In this document: in pieces, positions 38,198-47,274 of the stretch | Layout: every line of letters begins with the position of its first letter | Numbering within the stretch: position 1 is the first letter of the stretch | NCBI RefSeq assembly: GCF_021789175.1 | Contig: NZ_CP084560.1 | Location: 1,550,001 to 1,614,000 of the forward strand | DNA from: Arthrobacter sp. FW306-2-2C-D06B | GTDB lineage: Bacteria; Actinomycetota; Actinomycetes; Actinomycetales; Micrococcaceae | Length of the DNA stretch: 64,000 bases | Direction: 5' to 3' | Position numbers and translations under genes: made by a program | The notes under the pieces: generated by a model | Told to the model about the DNA's origin: nothing | The model's input: the letters and a program-made list of their open reading frames with translations, nothing else | Database searches by the model: none

Positions 38198-38694
38198 ACG
38201 CCTGCGAACCCGGCCGAGGCCCGCGGAAGGCCGGCGTCGTCATCGCGTCCAACCGTGCCGCGGCAGGAATCTACGAGGACAAGAGCGGCCCGGTGATCCT
38301 GGACTGGCTGGTCGAACACGGCTACGAGACGTTCCCCGTCATGGTGGTTCCGGACGGTGAGCCGGTCGGCGCCGCCATCCGTGCGCTGCTGACCCTGGAA
38401 CCCGCCGTCGTCATTACCAGCGGCGGTACCGGGCTGAGCCCCGATGACCGCACTCCGGAAGTCACCTTGCCTTTGTTGGACCGCGAAATACCGGGGCTCA
38501 TGGAGGGCATCCGCCGCGCCGGAGCCGCCAAGACCCCTATGGCGATGCTGAGCCGGGGCCACGCCGGTACGGCCGGCAAGACGTTCATCGTGAACCTCCC
38601 CGGCTCGCCGAAGGGCGTGATGGACGGCCTAGCTGTGCTTGACCCCGTCATCGCTCACCTATGCGACCAGTTGGAGGGAAGTCATGACCACTGA
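38194..38694 (+). CDS. mog: MogA/MoaB-family molybdopterin adenylyltransferase
   Basis: This 166-residue protein adenylylates molybdopterin before MoeA inserts molybdenum. The fold motif [15 protein letters not shown] (about residues 70-84) and the C-terminal [13 protein letters not shown] motif are clear. It could be called MogA or MoaB, which are close relatives. It overlaps moaC by 4 bp upstream and moaE by 11 bp downstream. Confidence 0.92.
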   Translation: MNACEPGRGPRKAGVVIASNRAAAGIYEDKSGPVILDWLVEHGYETFPVMVVPDGEPVGAAIRALLTLEPAVVITSGGTGLSPDDRTPEVTLPLLDREIPGLMEGIRRAGAAKTPMAMLSRGHAGTAGKTFIVNLPGSPKGVMDGLAVLDPVIAHLCDQLEGSHDH

Positions 38695-39139
38695 AACCGA
38701 TTTCGAAGTCATCAGCGCGATCCTCAGCGCTGAGCCGATTTCCGTGGACCAGGCCATAGCAGCCGTGGAATCGGACACCGCAGGAGCGGTAGTGAGCTTC
38801 AGCGGTGTGGTCCGGAACCACGACGGCGGCAAGCCTGTCGACAGGCTCAGCTACAGCGCCCACCCCACGGCGCACCAGGTCATGGCCGACGTCGTCGCGA
38901 AGCTCGTGGCGGAGCACTCGGGGGAGGCTGCCCAGCCGGTCCGTATCTGGGCAGCACACCGGATCGGCTTGCTGGAGATTGGCGAACCTGCGCTCGTCTG
39001 CGCCGTAGCCGCCGCGCACCGCGGACAAGCCTTCGCAGTGTGCTCGGAGCTCGTGGATAGGATTAAAGCCCAAGTGCCCATCTGGAAGGAACAGTTCTTC
39101 AGTGACGGCACCGTCGAGTGGGTCGGGGCCGGGGAGTAG
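38684..39139 (+). CDS. moaE: Molybdopterin synthase catalytic subunit MoaE
   Basis: MoaE transfers sulfur from MoaD to precursor Z to form molybdopterin. The 151-residue protein has the SGVVRNHDGG segment, the conserved WAAHRIGLLEIGE stretch and the catalytic Lys motif in VPIWKEQFFSDG. The ATG at 38684 has GGAGGG 8 nt upstream and lies inside the mog 3' end. A large inverted repeat at 39160-39217 follows and probably closes the moeA-moaC-mog-moaE unit. Confidence 0.94.
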   Translation: MTTETDFEVISAILSAEPISVDQAIAAVESDTAGAVVSFSGVVRNHDGGKPVDRLSYSAHPTAHQVMADVVAKLVAEHSGEAAQPVRIWAAHRIGLLEIGEPALVCAVAAAHRGQAFAVCSELVDRIKAQVPIWKEQFFSDGTVEWVGAGE

Positions 39140-39159
39140 CCCATTGCTTCCCGCCGAAA

Positions 39160-39217
39160 TCGCCGGAACGGTGCCGGTTCGCCGGAGCGTTCGGGCGAAC
39201 CGGCACCGTTCCGGCGA
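39160..39217. repeat. Perfect 24-bp inverted repeat between moaE and dapB
   Basis: Arms 39160-39183 and 39194-39217 (TCGCCGGAACGG continuing to GTGCCGGTTCGCC) are exact complements around a 10-nt loop. It begins 21 bp after the moaE stop and ends 29 bp before dapB. It can form a very stable hairpin on either strand but has no T tract. Confidence 0.9.
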
Positions 39218-39246
39218 CCCCACGTTGGGGCAGTAGGGTTAAGGGC

Positions 39247-40005
39247 ATGACCGAACAACTTGCTGTCGCCGTGCTGGGCGCCCAGGGCCGCATGGGTATC
39301 GAAGCCGTCAAGGCGGTGGAGGCGGCGGCCGACATGAAGCTCGTCGCGGCGCTCGGCCGCGGCGATTCCCTTGACACCCTGCTCGACGCCGGCGCCAAGT
39401 ATGTCGTCGACCTGACCGTTCCGGACAGCACCGAAGCGAACGTCCGCTTCGCCGTCGAACACGGCATGCACGCTGTTGTGGGCACCACGGGTTGGGATGC
39501 CATGCGGCTCGCGGCGTTGCGCGGATTGCTTGCGGCGAACCCGGAGGCAGGCGTCCTTATCGCCCCCAACTTCGCCCTCGGCTCCGTCCTCGCCTCGGCC
39601 TTCGCCGCCAAGGCCTCCAAGTATTTCGAATCGGTGGAAATCATCGAACTGCACCATCCGAACAAGGTGGACGCGCCGTCGGGCACGGCCGTCCGCACGG
39701 CCCAGCTCATTGCCGCCGCCCGGGAAGAAGCCGGAGTCCCGGCAAGCCCGGATGCCACGAACAGCGCCCTTGACGGTGCCCGAGGTTGCGATGTCGATGG
39801 TGTCCGCGTCCATAGCGTCCGTTTGCGTGGACTCGTGGCACATCAGGAAGTGCTCCTCGGCGGGCCGGGAGAGCAACTAACCATCCGCCACGATTCCTTC
39901 GACCGGGCGTCCTTCATGCCCGGTGTGTTGCTGGGGCTGCGCAACGTGGCGTCCCACCCTGGGCTGACGGTCGGCCTGGACGGCTATCTGGATCTGGGGC
40001 TGTAG
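39247..40005 (+). CDS. dapB: 4-hydroxy-tetrahydrodipicolinate reductase
   Basis: DapB reduces the DapA product in lysine and diaminopimelate synthesis. The 252-residue protein is the typical actinobacterial length, with the nucleotide-binding motif VLGAQGRMG at the N-terminus and the active-site segment HHPNKVDAPSGTA. The ATG at 39247 was chosen over a longer in-frame extension that runs through the inverted repeat. TAGGGT at 39234-39239 ends 7 nt before the ATG, suggesting a leaderless mRNA. dapA follows 1 kb downstream. Confidence 0.95.
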   Translation: MTEQLAVAVLGAQGRMGIEAVKAVEAAADMKLVAALGRGDSLDTLLDAGAKYVVDLTVPDSTEANVRFAVEHGMHAVVGTTGWDAMRLAALRGLLAANPEAGVLIAPNFALGSVLASAFAAKASKYFESVEIIELHHPNKVDAPSGTAVRTAQLIAAAREEAGVPASPDATNSALDGARGCDVDGVRVHSVRLRGLVAHQEVLLGGPGEQLTIRHDSFDRASFMPGVLLGLRNVASHPGLTVGLDGYLDLGL

Positions 40006-40009
40006 GCGC

Positions 40010-40498
40010 ATGGGCTCGCTCTGGAACGCATTCAAGCAGAACCGCACCAAGATCTGGGTGGGTGCCGTCACCTTGTTGTTGGTTCTTTACCTCGTGGTCA
40101 CCTTCGAGCGCTCGATACTGCTGCTCAGTGACGCGAACCTGGTAGCCAAGGGAATTGGCGCTGCCTACCTGGTGCTTCCCATCATCGGAGCGTGGGCGCT
40201 GATCCGCGAGCTTGTGTTCGGTGCGCGCACGGAGAAGATGGCCAAGGTGCTCGAAGCCGAAGGCGGGCTGCCCGTGGACAACTTGCCCCGCACACCGGGA
40301 GGCCGCATCGTGCGCGCCGCCGCGGACGCCGAGTTTGAGAAGTATCGCGTGGAGGCCGAGGCCGCCCCCGAGGACTGGCGTTCCTGGTTCCGGCTCAGCT
40401 GCGCCTACGATGCCGCGGGCGACCGCAAGCGCGCGAGGGAATCCATGCGCGACGCCGTGCGCCTCTTCCGCACTGAGCCCACCGCAGCGGAGCGGTAG
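40010..40498 (+). CDS. Membrane protein with TPR-like C-terminus, function unknown
   Basis: This 162-residue protein has two N-terminal membrane helices (about residues 15-33 and 45-65) and a C-terminal part resembling a single tetratricopeptide unit (DWRSWFRLSCAYDAAGDRKRA). Similar proteins lie between dapB and dapA in related Actinobacteria. It starts 4 bp after dapB, so it is in the same transcript. No enzymatic motif is visible. Confidence 0.72.
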   Translation: MGSLWNAFKQNRTKIWVGAVTLLLVLYLVVTFERSILLLSDANLVAKGIGAAYLVLPIIGAWALIRELVFGARTEKMAKVLEAEGGLPVDNLPRTPGGRIVRAAADAEFEKYRVEAEAAPEDWRSWFRLSCAYDAAGDRKRARESMRDAVRLFRTEPTAAER

Positions 40499-40529
40499 CG
40501 GCTGCCGCTCAGAAGGAAACACCTTGTAT

Positions 40530-40545
40530 TCGAATATATGTTCGA
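40530..40545. promoter_or_regulatory. LexA-type SOS box
   Basis: TCGAATATATGTTCGA matches the actinobacterial LexA consensus (TCGAAC, 4 nt, GTTCGA) at 11 of 12 defined positions. It is the centre of a longer perfect palindrome at 40526-40549 with 9-bp arms (GTATTCGAA and complement). It ends 14 bp before the ATG at 40559. Confidence 0.85.
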
Positions 40546-40558
40546 ATACCATGGCTGC

Positions 40559-40921
40559 ATGAACGATCCTTCGAAGCGGCCGAACGGCTATCCCCAAGGC
40601 CTGGATGGGCCCATGAAGGCGATGAGCCCGGGCGTCGTCGATTTCCTCTTCCGGCAGCTTGTGGCGGGGGAGCCGCCTGAAGATGTGCAGTGGCGGCGCG
40701 AGGGGACCGTTCTGGGCGAACAGCAGCCGGGCGGCGAACTCGCCAGGCGGCTCGAGGAGACTGACCTCGAATCGTTGACCCCCGTTGAACTGTTCGACTA
40801 CGTGCGGGCAGCCCAGCGGCTGGCAGCGTGGGCAGACCGCTTGCGGGAGTCAGCGGTTGCCCTGTATTGCTCGCCGGAGGCCCCAGCCAAGCCCGGGCAC
40901 CATAGCGACGCTTCAGCCTGA
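40559..40921 (+). CDS. Small SOS-boxed protein, function unknown (faint DUF222 resemblance)
   Basis: This 120-residue protein is not recognised. The segment SLTPVELFDYVRAAQRLAAWADRLR (residues about 76-100, quoted in parts) faintly resembles the start of DUF222/HNH endonuclease proteins common in Arthrobacter, but no HNH motif follows; the protein ends soon after. The ATG at 40559 was chosen because the upstream in-frame ATG at 40538 lies inside the LexA box. A four-codon ATG-GCT-GCA-TGA frame at 40551-40562 overlaps this start. The box suggests induction by DNA damage. Confidence 0.6.
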   Translation: MNDPSKRPNGYPQGLDGPMKAMSPGVVDFLFRQLVAGEPPEDVQWRREGTVLGEQQPGGELARRLEETDLESLTPVELFDYVRAAQRLAAWADRLRESAVALYCSPEAPAKPGHHSDASA

Positions 40922-41007
40922 GGCCTTGCTCCCATTTCGCTGAATTTGACGACAATCACGCGGACCCCATTCTCCTAACCCGCAGCTGACAGGGTAACGT
41001 TTTTCAT

Positions 41008-41919
41008 ATGTCTGACTCTCGTGCGAACGTTCCTGCTCTCGGTACCCTTCTGACCGCCATGGTCACCCCGTTCACCAAGGATGGCGAAGTTGACTACGAG
41101 CAGGCAGCGGAACTGGCAGTCAAACTTGTTGACGACGGCTGCGATGGCTTGGTCGTCACCGGAACAACCGGCGAGACGTCCACCCTCACCGATGAGGAAA
41201 ACCTCGGCATGTTCCGCGCCGTCAAGGATGCCGTAGGCGGTCGCGCGGCGATCATCGCTGGAACGGGAACCAACGACACCGCGCACTCGGTGCACCTCTC
41301 CCAGGAAGCCGCGAAGCTCGGCGTCGACGGACTCTTGATCGTCACTCCGTACTACAACAAGCCGAGCCAGGCCGGCGTCCGGGCCCACTTCGAGGCCATT
41401 GCGTCGGCCACTGAGCTCCCTGTCATGCTCTATGACATTCCCGGACGCTCCTCCATTCAGATCACCCCGGAGACCATGATCGGCCTGGCCGCCCATCCCA
41501 ACATCGTTGCGGTCAAGGATGCCAAAGCCGACTTCGCCGCGGCCACCCGGGTCATGGCGGAAACCGACCTTCTCTTCTACTCGGGGGACGACGGCCTGAC
41601 CCTTCAGTGGATGGCCATGGGTGCGGTAGGCCTGATTGGCGTCACCACCCACGTCGTTACCCGCCGTTTCCGTGAGCTCATCGATGCCATCAACTCGAAC
41701 GACCTGGGCACGGCACGCAAGATCAACTTCGAACTCGAACCCGTGATCCGGGCAACCATGACCCGGGTCCAAGGCGCCGTCGCCGCCAAACAAATTCTTA
41801 AATGGCAGGGAGTCCTGCCCAACTCGGTTGTCCGTTTGCCCCTCGTGGAGCCGGACACCGCCGAGATCGCAATCATCCGCGAGGACTTGGCGGAAGCTGG
41901 AATGGACTTCACTGTCTAG
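41008..41919 (+). CDS. dapA: 4-hydroxy-tetrahydrodipicolinate synthase
   Basis: DapA condenses pyruvate with aspartate semialdehyde in the lysine and diaminopimelate pathway. The 303-residue TIM-barrel protein shows TGTTGETSTLTDEE, the tyrosine segment TPYYNKPSQAG and the Schiff-base lysine in VAVKDAKAD near residue 172. TAACGT at 40995-41000 ends 7 nt before the ATG, a possible leaderless promoter. RNase J follows 27 bp downstream, as in other Actinobacteria. Confidence 0.96.
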   Translation: MSDSRANVPALGTLLTAMVTPFTKDGEVDYEQAAELAVKLVDDGCDGLVVTGTTGETSTLTDEENLGMFRAVKDAVGGRAAIIAGTGTNDTAHSVHLSQEAAKLGVDGLLIVTPYYNKPSQAGVRAHFEAIASATELPVMLYDIPGRSSIQITPETMIGLAAHPNIVAVKDAKADFAAATRVMAETDLLFYSGDDGLTLQWMAMGAVGLIGVTTHVVTRRFRELIDAINSNDLGTARKINFELEPVIRATMTRVQGAVAAKQILKWQGVLPNSVVRLPLVEPDTAEIAIIREDLAEAGMDFTV

Positions 41920-41946
41920 AAGGATTCCGCCGGAAAGTAGCGCATT

Positions 41947-43638
41947 ATGACCCAAACCGCCCTTCCCGGACTTGTCACCCCGCCCAAACTTCCGCAGGGA
42001 ACACTCCGGATTGTGCCCCTTGGCGGGCTGGGGGAAATCGGCCGCAACATGGCCGTTTTCGAAATCAACGGCAAGCTGCTGGTAGTTGACTGCGGCGTGC
42101 TCTTCCCCGAAGAGACCCAGCCTGGTGTTGACCTGATCCTGCCCGATTTCTCCTACATCGAGGACAGGCTGGACGACGTCGTTGCCATCGTCCTGACGCA
42201 CGGCCACGAAGACCACATCGGCGCTGTGCCGTACCTTCTTCGCCTGCGTCCGGACCTGCCGTTGGTCGGCTCCCAGCTGACGCTTGCCCTCGTCGAGGCC
42301 AAGCTCCAGGAACACCGGATCAAGCCGTACACGCTCACGGTCGCCGAAGGACAGGTGGAGCAGTTCGGTCCCTTCGAATGCGAATTCGTTGCCGTCAACC
42401 ACTCCATTCCGGACGCCTTGGCCGTCTTCATCCGCACCGCCGGTGGCAACGTGCTGCACACGGGCGACTTCAAGATGGACCAGTTGCCGCTCGACGGCCG
42501 CATCACGGACCTGCGCCACTTCGCCCGACTGGGCGAAGAAGGGGTGGACCTGTTCATGGCCGACTCCACCAATGCGGACGTTCCCGGCTTCACCACGGCG
42601 GAAAAGGAAATCGGTCCCACCTTGGACCGCTTGTTCGGCCAGGCCAAGAAGCGCATCATCGTTGCGTCCTTCTCCTCGCACGTGCACCGGGTCCAGCAAG
42701 TGCTCGATGCCGCCGCCAAGCATGGCCGCAATGTCGCCTTCGTGGGCCGTTCCATGGTGCGCAACATGGCTATCGCCGCGAAACTGGGCTACCTTGACGT
42801 CCCGCCTGGAATCCTCGTGGATATCAAGAACATCGACAACCTTCCAGACCACCGCGTGGTCCTCATGTCCACGGGCTCCCAGGGTGAACCCATGGCGGCC
42901 TTGTCCCGGATGGCCAACGGTGACCACCGCGTGGTGGTCGGTCAGGGCGATACCGTCATTCTGGCCTCGAGCCTCATCCCCGGCAACGAGAACGCGGTCT
43001 ACCGGATCATCAACGGGCTGCTCAAGCTTGGCGCCGACGTCGTGCACAAGGGCAACGCCAAAGTGCACGTCTCCGGCCACGCCGCTGCGGGCGAACTGCT
43101 CTACTGCTACAACATCCTCAAGCCCCTCAACGCGATGCCCGTGCACGGCGAAATGCGGCACCTCATCGCCAATGGCAACCTGGCGGAAGACTCCGGCGTC
43201 CCTTCGGACCGGGTCATCCTCAGCGACAACGGCACGGTCATTGACGTCAGGGACCACAAAGCCAATGTGGTCGGCCAGGTGGAAGTGGGCTTCGTCTATG
43301 TGGACGGCTCCAGCGTGGGTGAAATCACCGACGCCGACCTCAAGGACCGCAGGATCCTCGGCGACGAGGGCTTCATCTCCGTCATCACCGTGATCAACCG
43401 CACCACCGGCAAGATCGTCTCGGGCCCGGAAATCCACGCCCGCGGCGTGGCCGAGGACGATTCAGTCTTTGACGAGATCATCCCCAAGATCAATGCGGCC
43501 CTCGAAGACGCGGTGCTCCACCACGCGGACCACACCACCCACCAGCTCCAGCAAGTGGTGCGTCGTGTGATCGGAACGTGGGTCAACCGCAAGCTTCGCC
43601 GGCGCCCCATGATCATCCCGTTGGTCTTGGAGGCCTAG
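41947..43638 (+). CDS. rnj: Ribonuclease J
   Basis: RNase J is a 5'-exonuclease and endonuclease in mRNA turnover and rRNA processing. The 563-residue protein has the metallo-beta-lactamase core (HGHEDHIGA near residue 83, HTGDFKMD, ADSTNAD), the beta-CASP domain (SSHVHRVQQ; HVSGHAAAGEL; PVHGEMRHL) and a C-terminal domain (RRRPMIIPLVLEA). The dapA-rnj order is common in Actinobacteria. Length is normal for the single-copy form. Confidence 0.96.
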   Translation: MTQTALPGLVTPPKLPQGTLRIVPLGGLGEIGRNMAVFEINGKLLVVDCGVLFPEETQPGVDLILPDFSYIEDRLDDVVAIVLTHGHEDHIGAVPYLLRLRPDLPLVGSQLTLALVEAKLQEHRIKPYTLTVAEGQVEQFGPFECEFVAVNHSIPDALAVFIRTAGGNVLHTGDFKMDQLPLDGRITDLRHFARLGEEGVDLFMADSTNADVPGFTTAEKEIGPTLDRLFGQAKKRIIVASFSSHVHRVQQVLDAAAKHGRNVAFVGRSMVRNMAIAAKLGYLDVPPGILVDIKNIDNLPDHRVVLMSTGSQGEPMAALSRMANGDHRVVVGQGDTVILASSLIPGNENAVYRIINGLLKLGADVVHKGNAKVHVSGHAAAGELLYCYNILKPLNAMPVHGEMRHLIANGNLAEDSGVPSDRVILSDNGTVIDVRDHKANVVGQVEVGFVYVDGSSVGEITDADLKDRRILGDEGFISVITVINRTTGKIVSGPEIHARGVAEDDSVFDEIIPKINAALEDAVLHHADHTTHQLQQVVRRVIGTWVNRKLRRRPMIIPLVLEA

Positions 43639-43656
43639 CCCGGACGGTGAAGGCTC

Positions 43657-43690
43657 CGAACGGCCCGGTTCTAGCGAACCGGGCCGTTCG
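43657..43690 (+). terminator. Hairpin after rnj
   Basis: Arms 43657-43671 and 43676-43690 (CGAACGGCCCGGTTC and complement) are perfect over 15 bp with a 4-nt loop, 18 bp after the rnj stop. The following bases (TGTTAC) give only a poor T tract. It probably ends the dapA-rnj unit. Confidence 0.75.
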
Positions 43691-43809
43691 TGTTACAGGC
43701 CGGGCTCGCCTCAATGCCGGGTCCGCCGATTGTCCGACAGGGGCAACATGGTTCCTCCGCGCCCCTGAAATCCGCGGGTTTCCGGACGGGTTGGGGTAGC
43801 GTGGCCGAT

Positions 43810-46662
43810 ATGGCGACTCGTACTACCTCCGCGCCTAGAGGCAGCTCCAATAGCAAATCCGGCGGCTCGGGCAGCGGCCGGACCCCGGCTAAGACCGGCC
43901 GGAGCGGCACAGGCACGGCCCGCGGCAAGCAGGCCGCCGTCGTCGAACCCCAACAGCCGTGGATCCTGCGCGCGCTTGCCGGCGTCTGGCTGGGAATCGG
44001 GCACATGGTGGGCGCGGGCGTCCGTCGGATCGGCTACGACGTCAGTGACCTTGATCCCGCAGACCGCCGGGATGGCGCCGCCCTTTTCAACCTGGCGCTC
44101 GGTGTCTTCATAGCAACCTTCGCCTGGTGGGGCTTCAAAGGCTGGTTCCCGGACGTTGTCTACAGCATCGTGAACGGGACCTTCGGCTGGGTTTCCCTGC
44201 TCCTTCCGCTCATGCTTTTCGTCTGCGCGTTCCGGCTCTTCCGGCAGCCGTTGGACAGCCGTGGCAACAACCGCGTGGGCATCGGCTTCCTGATCATGAC
44301 CTTCGCGGGCACCGGGCTGGCCCACATCATCGCGGGCCAGCCGACTGTCGCCGATGGCTTCGAAGGACTCCGGCGCGCGGGCGGGATGCTCGGCTTCCTC
44401 GCAGCCTCGCCTCTTGCCGCCATCCACCCCGCAGTGCCGGTCATCGTTTACGGCGCCCTGGCGTTCGTGTCCCTCCTGATTGTCACGGCCACGCCGTTCG
44501 GTGCCATACCCCGGCGTATCCACGGCGCCTACGAGCACCTCATGGGCGTTGACTTGGTGGATACCGACGCGCACCGCGGCGATTCCCACGACCGCAGCTA
44601 CCTCTACGAAAACGAGGCGGCCGTTGAACCAAAGAAGAAGCGCCGCAAGCGCTTCTTCGGCAAGGATCACGACGACGACCCCACGCTTGAGGGCTATGTA
44701 GGCGACGAGGCCTTCGAACACGCAATCGTCGACGACGATGCCCCTCCCGCAAAGGGCGGGGCGGCAGTTCCGCCTGGGGTCCGCAGGCCGACGCAGGCCG
44801 AAATCGCCGTCGAGAAGATCAAGGCCGCACAGGGGCTCGGAAGCCCGAAGGCGGCTGTGGACAACGCCACCGAAGCGATCCCGCTGGTCGCGCCGGCCGC
44901 AGCCGTGCCGCCGGTCATCGTGCCTTCGGCGCCTGTCAGTCCGCCGCCGCCCCCGACGCCGATCCCGCAGCGCACCGAGCAACTTTCGCTTGCCGGGGAC
45001 GTCACCTACACCCTGCCGTCCTCGGACAACCTGACGCCCGGTTCCATCCCGAAGGAACGCACGGAAGCGAACGACGCCGTCGTGGCCGCCCTGACGGACA
45101 CCTTGCAACAGTTCAACGTGGACGCCACTGTCACCGGCTTCAGCCGGGGGCCAACCGTGACCCGTTACGAGATCGAACTCGCCTCCGGCACCAAGGTGGA
45201 GCGCGTCACGGCGTTGTCCAAGAACATCTCCTACGCAGTGGCATCGAGCGACGTGCGTATCCTTAGCCCCATCCCGGGCAAGTCGGCCATCGGCATCGAG
45301 ATCCCCAACACGGACCGCGAAACTGTGTCCCTCGGCGATGTCCTGCGCAGCCAGAACGCGCGGCGGACCGACCACCCCATGGTGATGGGCGTCGGCAAGG
45401 ACGTCGAGGGCGGCTACGTCGTCGCGAACCTCGCCAAGATGCCCCACTTGCTCGTGGCGGGTGCTACGGGTGCCGGCAAGTCGTCGTTCGTGAACTCCAT
45501 GATCACGTCGATCCTGATGCGCGCGACGCCCGACGAGGTCCGTATGGTCATGGTGGACCCCAAACGCGTGGAACTGACCGCGTACGAGGGTGTTCCGCAC
45601 CTCATCACGCCCATCATCACCAACCCCAAGAAAGCTGCCGAGGCACTTCAGTGGGTAGTGCGCGAAATGGACGCCCGCTACGACGACCTCGCCAACTACG
45701 GCTTCAAGCACATCGACGACTTCAACAAGGCTGTCCGCGCCGGCAAGGTTGTTCCGCCGGTCGACTCCAAGCGCATCATCAAGCCCTACCCTTACTTGCT
45801 GGTGATCGTGGACGAGCTCGCCGACCTCATGATGGTGGCCCCGCGCGACGTCGAAGACTCGATTGTCCGCATCACCCAGCTCGCCCGTGCTGCCGGCATC
45901 CACTTGGTCCTGGCCACCCAGCGTCCTTCCGTCGACGTCGTCACCGGCCTGATCAAGGCGAACGTCCCCTCGCGTATGGCGTTCGCCACGTCCTCTGTCA
46001 CCGACTCCCGTGTGGTCCTGGACCAACCGGGCGCGGAAAAACTCATTGGCCAAGGTGACGCGCTCTTCCTGCCCATGGGCGCCTCCAAAGCGATGCGCGT
46101 GCAGGGCGCCTGGGTCACGGAGTCCGAAATCCACCGCGTGGTGGAACACGTCAAGGGACAACTGAAGGCCGTCTACCGTGACGACGTCGCGCCCGAGGCG
46201 CAGAAGAAGCAGATCGACGACGACATCGGAGACGATCTTGAGGTCTTGCTCCAAGCCACCGAACTTGTGGTCACCACCCAGTTCGGCTCCACGTCGATGC
46301 TGCAGCGCAAGCTCCGCGTCGGCTTCGCCAAGGCCGGCCGCCTCATGGACCTGCTGGAGTCGCGGGGCGTCGTGGGTCCATCCGAGGGTTCCAAGGCCCG
46401 CGATGTCCTGGTCAAGCCGGACGACCTCGCGCCTGTGCTGGCGGCCATGAAGGGCCAGGAGGCTCCGGCCACGCCCGACGCCCATACGGCCGCCTTGAGC
46501 GAGAACGCGAACGCGAACATTGCCGTGGGAGGCTACGCAGAGGACCTTGTGGCCGCCGATCTCGAGCGCCGTAAGCAGGTCACGGAATACCACGACGGAG
46601 CAGATGGCATCGATGACGAGGACGAGGGCGGCGAAGACGCCTGGTCATTGACCGGACGGTAG
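43810..46662 (+). CDS. ftsK: DNA translocase FtsK/SpoIIIE
   Basis: FtsK pumps DNA during division and chromosome resolution. The 950-residue protein has a basic Ser/Gly-rich N-terminus, four membrane helices (about residues 85-240), a Pro/Ala-rich linker, the alpha/beta motor with Walker A GATGAGKSSF and Walker B LLVIVDELADLMM, and the C-terminal gamma winged helix (ATELVVTTQFGSTSMLQRK). The ATG at 43810 follows TAGCGT (43797-43802) by 7 nt; a GTG at 43801 is an alternative. pgsA follows 9 bp later. Confidence 0.95.
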   Translation: MATRTTSAPRGSSNSKSGGSGSGRTPAKTGRSGTGTARGKQAAVVEPQQPWILRALAGVWLGIGHMVGAGVRRIGYDVSDLDPADRRDGAALFNLALGVFIATFAWWGFKGWFPDVVYSIVNGTFGWVSLLLPLMLFVCAFRLFRQPLDSRGNNRVGIGFLIMTFAGTGLAHIIAGQPTVADGFEGLRRAGGMLGFLAASPLAAIHPAVPVIVYGALAFVSLLIVTATPFGAIPRRIHGAYEHLMGVDLVDTDAHRGDSHDRSYLYENEAAVEPKKKRRKRFFGKDHDDDPTLEGYVGDEAFEHAIVDDDAPPAKGGAAVPPGVRRPTQAEIAVEKIKAAQGLGSPKAAVDNATEAIPLVAPAAAVPPVIVPSAPVSPPPPPTPIPQRTEQLSLAGDVTYTLPSSDNLTPGSIPKERTEANDAVVAALTDTLQQFNVDATVTGFSRGPTVTRYEIELASGTKVERVTALSKNISYAVASSDVRILSPIPGKSAIGIEIPNTDRETVSLGDVLRSQNARRTDHPMVMGVGKDVEGGYVVANLAKMPHLLVAGATGAGKSSFVNSMITSILMRATPDEVRMVMVDPKRVELTAYEGVPHLITPIITNPKKAAEALQWVVREMDARYDDLANYGFKHIDDFNKAVRAGKVVPPVDSKRIIKPYPYLLVIVDELADLMMVAPRDVEDSIVRITQLARAAGIHLVLATQRPSVDVVTGLIKANVPSRMAFATSSVTDSRVVLDQPGAEKLIGQGDALFLPMGASKAMRVQGAWVTESEIHRVVEHVKGQLKAVYRDDVAPEAQKKQIDDDIGDDLEVLLQATELVVTTQFGSTSMLQRKLRVGFAKAGRLMDLLESRGVVGPSEGSKARDVLVKPDDLAPVLAAMKGQEAPATPDAHTAALSENANANIAVGGYAEDLVAADLERRKQVTEYHDGADGIDDEDEGGEDAWSLTGR

Positions 46663-46671
46663 CCTAGAGGG

Positions 46672-47274
46672 GTGACTACATCCGACGGCAGCAAAGCCGG
46701 TTCCAGCAGCTCCGATATCTGGAACCTGCCCAACATCCTGACGATGCTCCGAATTGTCCTGGTTCCGTTCTTCGTTTGGTTCCTTCTGGAGGACAACAGC
46801 CAGCACGGGCTCTGGCGCTGGGCCGCCGTAGTGGCCTTCGCCGTGGCGATCTATACAGACAAGCTCGACGGCGACATCGCCCGGAGCCGCAACCTCGTGA
46901 CCAACTTCGGCAAGATCGCGGACCCGATTGCCGACAAGTTGCTGATCGGATCGGCACTTGTTCTCCTCTCGGCGCTGGGAGAGCTGCCGTGGTGGATCAC
47001 CATCCTCATCCTCGTGCGCGAATGGGGCATCACGGCATTGCGTTTCTTCGTCATCCGCTATGGGGTGATGCCGGCCTCGCGTGGCGGCAAGCTGAAGACC
47101 GTCGTCCAGACTGTCGCCATCTTCCTTTACATCCTGCCGCTGAATTCTTTCGCCCCGTGGCTCGTCAGCGTGGCCTTCTGGGTCATGCTCGTCGCCCTCG
47201 TCATCACGGTGTGGACCGGCGTCGAATACGTCATGGAAGCCGCAAAACTTCGCGCGGCCGGCAAGCGCGCATGA
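46672..47274 (+). CDS. pgsA: CDP-diacylglycerol-glycerol-3-phosphate 3-phosphatidyltransferase
   Basis: PgsA makes phosphatidylglycerol phosphate in the membrane. The CDP-alcohol phosphotransferase motif is read as DGDIARSRNLVTNFGKIAD followed by PIAD (residues about 65-90). The 200-residue protein has about five membrane helices. TAGCCT at 46660-46665 ends 6 nt before the GTG start and overlaps the ftsK stop, so it may have its own leaderless transcript. Its stop overlaps the cinA-like start by 4 bp. Confidence 0.93.
   Translation: MTTSDGSKAGSSSSDIWNLPNILTMLRIVLVPFFVWFLLEDNSQHGLWRWAAVVAFAVAIYTDKLDGDIARSRNLVTNFGKIADPIADKLLIGSALVLLSALGELPWWITILILVREWGITALRFFVIRYGVMPASRGGKLKTVVQTVAIFLYILPLNSFAPWLVSVAFWVMLVALVITVWTGVEYVMEAAKLRAAGKRA

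Noticed and set aside
43711..46593. 960-codon minus-strand frame opposite ftsK
   Set aside because: Shadow of ftsK codon bias, no family resemblance.
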